Assembly (NCBI GenBank): GCA_017619295.1
Contig: JAFZSQ010000033.1
Location: 1-64,000 of the forward strand
Direction of reading: 5' to 3'
DNA: 64,000 nucleotides
Origin: Lachnospiraceae bacterium
GTDB taxonomy: Bacteria > Bacillota > Clostridia > Lachnospirales > Lachnospiraceae
How positions within the stretch are numbered: position 1 is the stretch's first letter; each line of letters begins with the position of its first letter. Made by a program: the position numbers and the translations under genes. Positions 60,483 to 64,000 of the stretch are shown piece by piece. The notes under the pieces were generated by a model. It had not been told where the DNA came from, did no database searches, and was given only the letters and a program-made list of their open reading frames with translations.

Positions 60483-61763
60483 ATGAACGCCCTTAAGGAT
60501 TTATCACGAGAAGAACTTATAAAAATGAAGGATGAGCTTGAAGCTGCATTCGAAGCAGCCAAGGCAAAAGAGCTTAAACTCGACATGTCAAGAGGTAAGC
60601 CCTCTGTTGCTCAGTACGATTTGGGTGCAGATTTGCTTGATACTATCACAAGCGCTTCATCATTTACCGCAGAGAACGGATTGGATTGCCGTAACTACGG
60701 AGTTTTGGACGGAATTCCCGAAGCCAAGAAGCTTATGGCAGACATTATGGGAACTGACCCCTCTCACGTACTTGTAGCAGGAAACTCCAGTTTGAACCTT
60801 ATGTATGATTCCGTTAGCCGCTCCTTTACACACGGCGTACTCGGAAATACACCCTGGTATAAACTTGATAAGATTAAATTCCTTTGCCCTGTTCCCGGTT
60901 ATGACAGACACTTCGCCATCACCGAGCACTTCGGCATCGAGATGATAAATATTCCTCTTAACGAGGACGGCCCTGATATGGACCTGGTTGAGAAATACGT
61001 TAATAGCGACGAGACTGTAAAGGGTATCTGGTGTGTTCCCAAATACTCAAACCCTTGCGGATATACATATTCCAAGGAGACTGTAGAGAGATTTGCAGCT
61101 CTTAAGCCCGCAGCAAAGGATTTCAGAATCTATTGGGATAACGCTTATGCTGTTCACGACCTTTATGATGAGGGCGATGAACTTGCCGATATCATTTCTC
61201 TTTGTGAGAAGGCCGGAAACCCCGACATGGTTTACGAGTTCTCTTCCACTTCCAAGATAAGCCTTGCAGGAAGCGGTATCGCAGCCCTTGCAACCAGTGA
61301 AGCAAACCTTGCCGATATCAAGAAGTCACTTACCATTCAGACCATCGGCTATGACAAGATTAATCAGTTAAGACATGTGAAATGCTATAAGAATATAGAA
61401 GGAATCAAGGCTCATATGAAGAAACATGCCGCATTCCTTCGTCCCAAGTTCGAAGCAGTACTTAAAACCTTCGAGGCAAACCTCGACGGACTTGGCATCG
61501 GCTCCTGGACAACTCCCAAGGGTGGTTACTTCATTTCCTTTACAACCATGGACGGATGTGCCAAGGAGATTGTTGCAAAATGTAAGGAAGCCGGCGTAAC
61601 TCTTACCGGTGCAGGCGCAACCTTCCCTTATAAGAAGGATCCTAAGGACAACAACATTCGTATTGCTCCTTCCTTCCCCTCTCCCGAGGATATGGCCAAG
61701 GCTGCAGATCTGTTTGTATTATGTGTAAAACTTGTAAGTGTCAATCACTTACTTTCCCTTTAA
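60483..61763 (+). CDS. PLP-dependent aminotransferase, MocR-like aspartate aminotransferase family
   Basis: A 426-residue fold-type I aminotransferase. The PLP Lys258 is in EFSSTSKISLAGSG, the Asp that contacts the ring nitrogen is Asp219 (RIYWDNAYAVHD), and PKYSNPCGYTYS holds the substrate/cofactor loop. It lacks the N-terminal GntR domain of true MocR regulators and belongs to the related enzyme group often annotated as aspartate or alanine aminotransferase in Clostridia. The ATG at 60483 follows GGGAGG; the earlier start at 60456 is less likely. Amino acid specificity is not resolved. Confidence 0.92.
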   Translation: MNALKDLSREELIKMKDELEAAFEAAKAKELKLDMSRGKPSVAQYDLGADLLDTITSASSFTAENGLDCRNYGVLDGIPEAKKLMADIMGTDPSHVLVAGNSSLNLMYDSVSRSFTHGVLGNTPWYKLDKIKFLCPVPGYDRHFAITEHFGIEMINIPLNEDGPDMDLVEKYVNSDETVKGIWCVPKYSNPCGYTYSKETVERFAALKPAAKDFRIYWDNAYAVHDLYDEGDELADIISLCEKAGNPDMVYEFSSTSKISLAGSGIAALATSEANLADIKKSLTIQTIGYDKINQLRHVKCYKNIEGIKAHMKKHAAFLRPKFEAVLKTFEANLDGLGIGSWTTPKGGYFISFTTMDGCAKEIVAKCKEAGVTLTGAGATFPYKKDPKDNNIRIAPSFPSPEDMAKAADLFVLCVKLVSVNHLLSL

Positions 61764-61793
61764 CTTCTTTTATACTTACTTACCTACCTACCT

Positions 61794-61823
61794 AAAAAAG
61801 GTGCGACGCAGTCGCACCTTTTT
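61794..61823 (+). terminator. Intrinsic terminator after the aminotransferase gene
   Basis: An 8-bp perfect stem GGTGCGAC with its complement and GCA loop, flanked by an A-run on the left and TTTTT on the right. The plus-strand gene ends 31 bases before it. Between them is a short TACT/TACC tetranucleotide run. Confidence 0.88.
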
Positions 61824-61950
61824 GCGTCCCGCAAAAAAATATTTTATAAAATTTTTTCCGTCACTATTGGCATATTTGGTAGACATAAAATTATAAAAAA
61901 CTATATGTTGATATGTGGAAAAAATAACGAGAAAAAGCCGAAATTTCCTG

Positions 61951-61979
61951 TTGATTTTGACCTAAAATCCAAATATAAT
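61951..61979 (+). promoter_or_regulatory. Promoter of the Xer recombinase gene
   Basis: TTGATT (61951-61956) and a perfect TATAAT (61974-61979) are separated by 17 bases, about 31 bases before the ATG. The stretch 61824-61950 is AT-rich and holds no gene that I can support. Confidence 0.78.
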
Positions 61980-62010
61980 TCAATTAACATAATTCTGAAA
62001 GGTTGACACA

Positions 62011-62895
62011 ATGGAAAAGGCTATTTCAAGTTTCATCGAGTATCTTAGTAAGGGAAAGACATCCAAAAAAAATACCCTGATGTCATACGAAAGAGACCTT
62101 AACAAGGCGTCAGCTTTTTTTATGTCCAAAGGTATAACTGACATTGCAAGCGTTACCACTGCTGACCTTGAAAGTTTCCTTGAGACTCTTAAAAAGGACG
62201 GGCTTGCTCCCGCCACTATTTCAAGAAGTATCGCATCCCTCAAGGCCTTCAATCACTATCTTCTCGATAAGAAGATGATAAGTGAGGATATAGCCGGAAA
62301 GCTTCACGCTCCCAAGATTGAGAAGAAGGCACCGGTAATCTTATCCATCAAAGAGATTAACCTCCTTATGGAGCAGCCAAACGGCGACACAGAGAAGGAA
62401 ATCAGAGACAAGGCAATGCTTGAGCTTTTATATGCCACCGGAATCAGAGTATCCGAGCTTATCACCCTTAAGATGTCGGATCTTGACATGGCACATTCAC
62501 AGATTACCGTTAAGGACACAGGAAAGAAACGAGTTATTCCCTTCGGCCACAAGGCCCATGCCGCCCTCTCCCGTTATCTTGATGAGGTAAGAAGCAAGAT
62601 GATCGGTGATGCCGGTAAGGATTTCGTATTCGTAAACTGTTCGGGAGAAACCATGAGCCGACAGGGCTTCTGGAAAATCATAAAACTGTATGCCAAGAAG
62701 GCAGGAATCAAGGCAGACATTACACCTCACACCTTGAGACATTCCTTCGCAGCACACCTGGTTGAGAACGGAGCAGACCTAAAGAGTGTTCAGGAAATGC
62801 TTGGACATTCAGATATATCAACTACCTTGGTCTACGCAAAGCTTAAACCCGGCCATATCAAAGAAGTGTACAAAAATACGCACCCTCGCAGCTAG
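62011..62895 (+). CDS. Tyrosine recombinase of the XerC/XerD type
   Basis: A 294-residue site-specific recombinase. The N-terminal SAM-like core-binding domain (about 1-90) is followed by the catalytic domain. The active-site residues are Arg146 (ATGIRVSEL), Lys172, His240 and Arg243 (HTLRHSF), His266 (LGHSDIST) and nucleophile Tyr275 (TLVYAKLK). Length and motif order fit XerD, which resolves chromosome dimers at dif; no dif-like site was recognised here. It is a single gene with its own promoter and terminator, so a housekeeping Xer is more likely than an integrase. Confidence 0.93.
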   Translation: MEKAISSFIEYLSKGKTSKKNTLMSYERDLNKASAFFMSKGITDIASVTTADLESFLETLKKDGLAPATISRSIASLKAFNHYLLDKKMISEDIAGKLHAPKIEKKAPVILSIKEINLLMEQPNGDTEKEIRDKAMLELLYATGIRVSELITLKMSDLDMAHSQITVKDTGKKRVIPFGHKAHAALSRYLDEVRSKMIGDAGKDFVFVNCSGETMSRQGFWKIIKLYAKKAGIKADITPHTLRHSFAAHLVENGADLKSVQEMLGHSDISTTLVYAKLKPGHIKEVYKNTHPRS

Positions 62896-62913
62896 AGGGT
62901 GCGTTTTATTTTT
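62878..62913 (+). terminator. Intrinsic terminator overlapping the end of the Xer gene
   Basis: ACGCACCCTC (62878-62887) pairs perfectly with GAGGGTGCGT (62895-62904), loop of 7, followed by TTTTATTTTT. The first arm and loop encode the last residues and stop codon of the recombinase. Confidence 0.88.
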
Positions 62914-62918
62914 CTGTT

Positions 62919-64000
62919 CTACTTTCCAAAGAGTTTAGCTATGGCCTTAAGCTTTTGTCCGTTGGCGGAAAGGACTATTGCTTCACCAAGATTATAGGGC
63001 AAAGCCCCTCCTCCTTCAGAAAGGACCAAATCCAGGGTTCCTTCCCTGATGCCTTCCACCATCATCATAACTTCGGGATCGTTTTTAGGTTTTCCCTTCA
63101 TCATGTTATAGGCATATGATATGGCAAACTTAAGAACAATCTTTCCAAGAAGGGAATGCTTGGCCAAATCTCCCAGAGAAGCGCACATATCAAATTCTCC
63201 GGGCTTAACATCATCGAACCTGCTAAGTTCTCTTCCATAGAGTTTCTTAAAGCTTTCTTCGTCAAATGAAGGGCGTTCTCCCTTTGCTTTCACAAAGTAA
63301 CCGGGAAGGTTTGTCCTGTCATCTCTTTTAAAGTCTTCCCCTTCCGTGATATCAACAGTCTCAGAAAGTCTTACATCTCCAAGGCATGAGCCTATCTGAA
63401 TCTCATAAGAGCCATTCACAGTCACATAATCGTGTCTTGCCACATCATATATATCACAACTTCTGTCATCAAGGTTAATGGAAACCTCAGCCTTCTCGCC
63501 GGCTTTTAAAAATACCTTCTTAAATCCTCTAAGCTCTCTCTCCGCTCTGATAAAATCGTGGTTAGAGTTCTTTACGTAGACCTGAGCCACTTCTGCACCG
63601 TCTACATCCCCTGTATTGGTAACGTCAAATCTAACTTTAACTTTTGTACCATCCCTTACCACCACCGGGTTAGAGTATTCAAAGGTAGTATAGGACATGC
63701 CAAATCCAAATTTAAAATGCACAGGAATGCCAAAGGAATCATAGTATCTGTACCCCACAAACAAAGCTTCTCTGTATTCCACGTCCTTGGTTTGTTTGGC
63801 ATAGGTTTCCTTTGCGGGTGTATCCCCGTAGCTGTAAGGGAATGTCTCCGCAAGTTTACCCGAAGGATTTACCTTTCCGGATATGATTCTTGCGCAGGCA
63901 GGTGCCACGGATTCACCGCAAAGGTACATCATAAGTGTTGCCCTTGCCTTATCGGCAGGTTTCATATCAAAGGGTGATCCACCGAAGGCTACAAAAATTA
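62919..64000 (-). CDS. GH3 beta-glucosidase, C-terminal part, 5' end outside window
   Basis: The gene is open to the right edge; codons upstream of the ATG at 63965 (reading IFVAFGGSPFD) are in frame and look coding, so that ATG is internal. The visible 360 residues are the C-terminal half of a glycoside hydrolase family 3 enzyme: the end of the alpha/beta sandwich (GKVNPSGKLAETFPYSYGD), the substrate-loop motif FGFGMSYTTFEYSN, a fibronectin type III-like domain (about 90-200) and an extra tail of about 130 residues ending in a helical segment. The catalytic nucleophile is outside the window. It converges with the Xer gene. Activity on beta-glucosides is likely. Confidence 0.9.
   Translation of the reverse strand, partial: IFVAFGGSPFDMKPADKARATLMMYLCGESVAPACARIISGKVNPSGKLAETFPYSYGDTPAKETYAKQTKDVEYREALFVGYRYYDSFGIPVHFKFGFGMSYTTFEYSNPVVVRDGTKVKVRFDVTNTGDVDGAEVAQVYVKNSNHDFIRAERELRGFKKVFLKAGEKAEVSINLDDRSCDIYDVARHDYVTVNGSYEIQIGSCLGDVRLSETVDITEGEDFKRDDRTNLPGYFVKAKGERPSFDEESFKKLYGRELSRFDDVKPGEFDMCASLGDLAKHSLLGKIVLKFAISYAYNMMKGKPKNDPEVMMMVEGIREGTLDLVLSEGGGALPYNLGEAIVLSANGQKLKAIAKLFGK

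Noticed and set aside
61824..61950. Hidden small gene in the AT-rich gap before the Xer gene
   Set aside because: No start codon with a ribosome-binding site opens a frame of useful length; the region is explained by a terminator on its left and a promoter on its right.
1..64000. CRISPR array, insertion sequence or prophage
   Set aside because: No regularly spaced repeat array and no transposase or phage structural gene were found; the single Xer-type recombinase looks like a housekeeping gene.

Overview
The window looks like chromosome from an anaerobic, low-to-mid GC Firmicute, most likely a Lachnospiraceae-type Clostridium (Butyrivibrio, Roseburia and relatives). The evidence is Gram-positive PolC, an SBP-dependent malto-oligosaccharide system with a lipoprotein amylase, the FeoA/FeoB/FeoB-associated Cys-rich trio, many lipoproteins with YesM/YesN-type two-component regulators, the MEP isoprenoid genes ispG and dxr, and strong GGAGG ribosome-binding sites. 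No phage, insertion sequence or CRISPR array is visible. Most genes lie on the minus strand.

Layout. 1-6872: a sensory cluster (AraC-type response regulator, LytS/YesM-type kinase, 53-aa lipoprotein, membrane-bound LuxR-type regulator, orphan solute-binding lipoprotein) and the start of another lipoprotein that runs off the left edge. 6874-11786: apt, rel, an MBL-fold hydrolase and hemZ, read from one strong promoter. 12082-12153: tRNA-Glu. 12219-18593: ispG-polC-SDR reductase. 18809-20545 (plus strand): PP2C phosphatase and Ser/Thr kinase pair. 20555-27594: an envelope and translation operon (NodB deacetylase, bactofilin, pyrH, frr, uppS, cdsA, dxr, rseP). 27665-30635: purC and a chemotaxis receptor. 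30742-32601: a membrane-anchored trypsin-like protease and a small partner. 32730-37493 (plus strand): FAD dehydrogenase, deoD, then feoA-feoB-feoB-associated protein behind three phased operator-like sites. 37532-46065: maltodextrin operon (binding protein fused to two starch-binding-like modules, MalF, MalG, amylase, alpha-glucosidase, LacI). 46361-49045: TetR-CPBP protease-MFS operon with twin operators. 49186-60342: anion permease, secDF, two CNNM/HlyC proteins, an asymmetric heterodimeric ABC exporter, and hisS. 60483-62895 (plus strand): aminotransferase and Xer recombinase. 62919-64000: 3' part of a GH3 beta-glucosidase.

How the genes fit together. The sugar side is a complete extracellular starch route: amylase trims starch, the binding protein captures dextrins, MalFG imports them, and the cytoplasmic glucosidase finishes; no ATPase is in the window, so a shared MsmK-type ATPase elsewhere is implied. 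The left-edge cluster looks like sugar sensing rather than transport, because its binding protein has no permease but is translationally coupled to a membrane regulator. The bulk of the window is housekeeping. The least conventional parts are the binding-protein/membrane-LuxR module, a nested stem-loop element upstream of the histidine kinase, hairpin repeats upstream of apt, the non-RD kinase with its PP2C, and the feoA and tetR operator arrays. All family assignments come from reading motifs; no database search was run.
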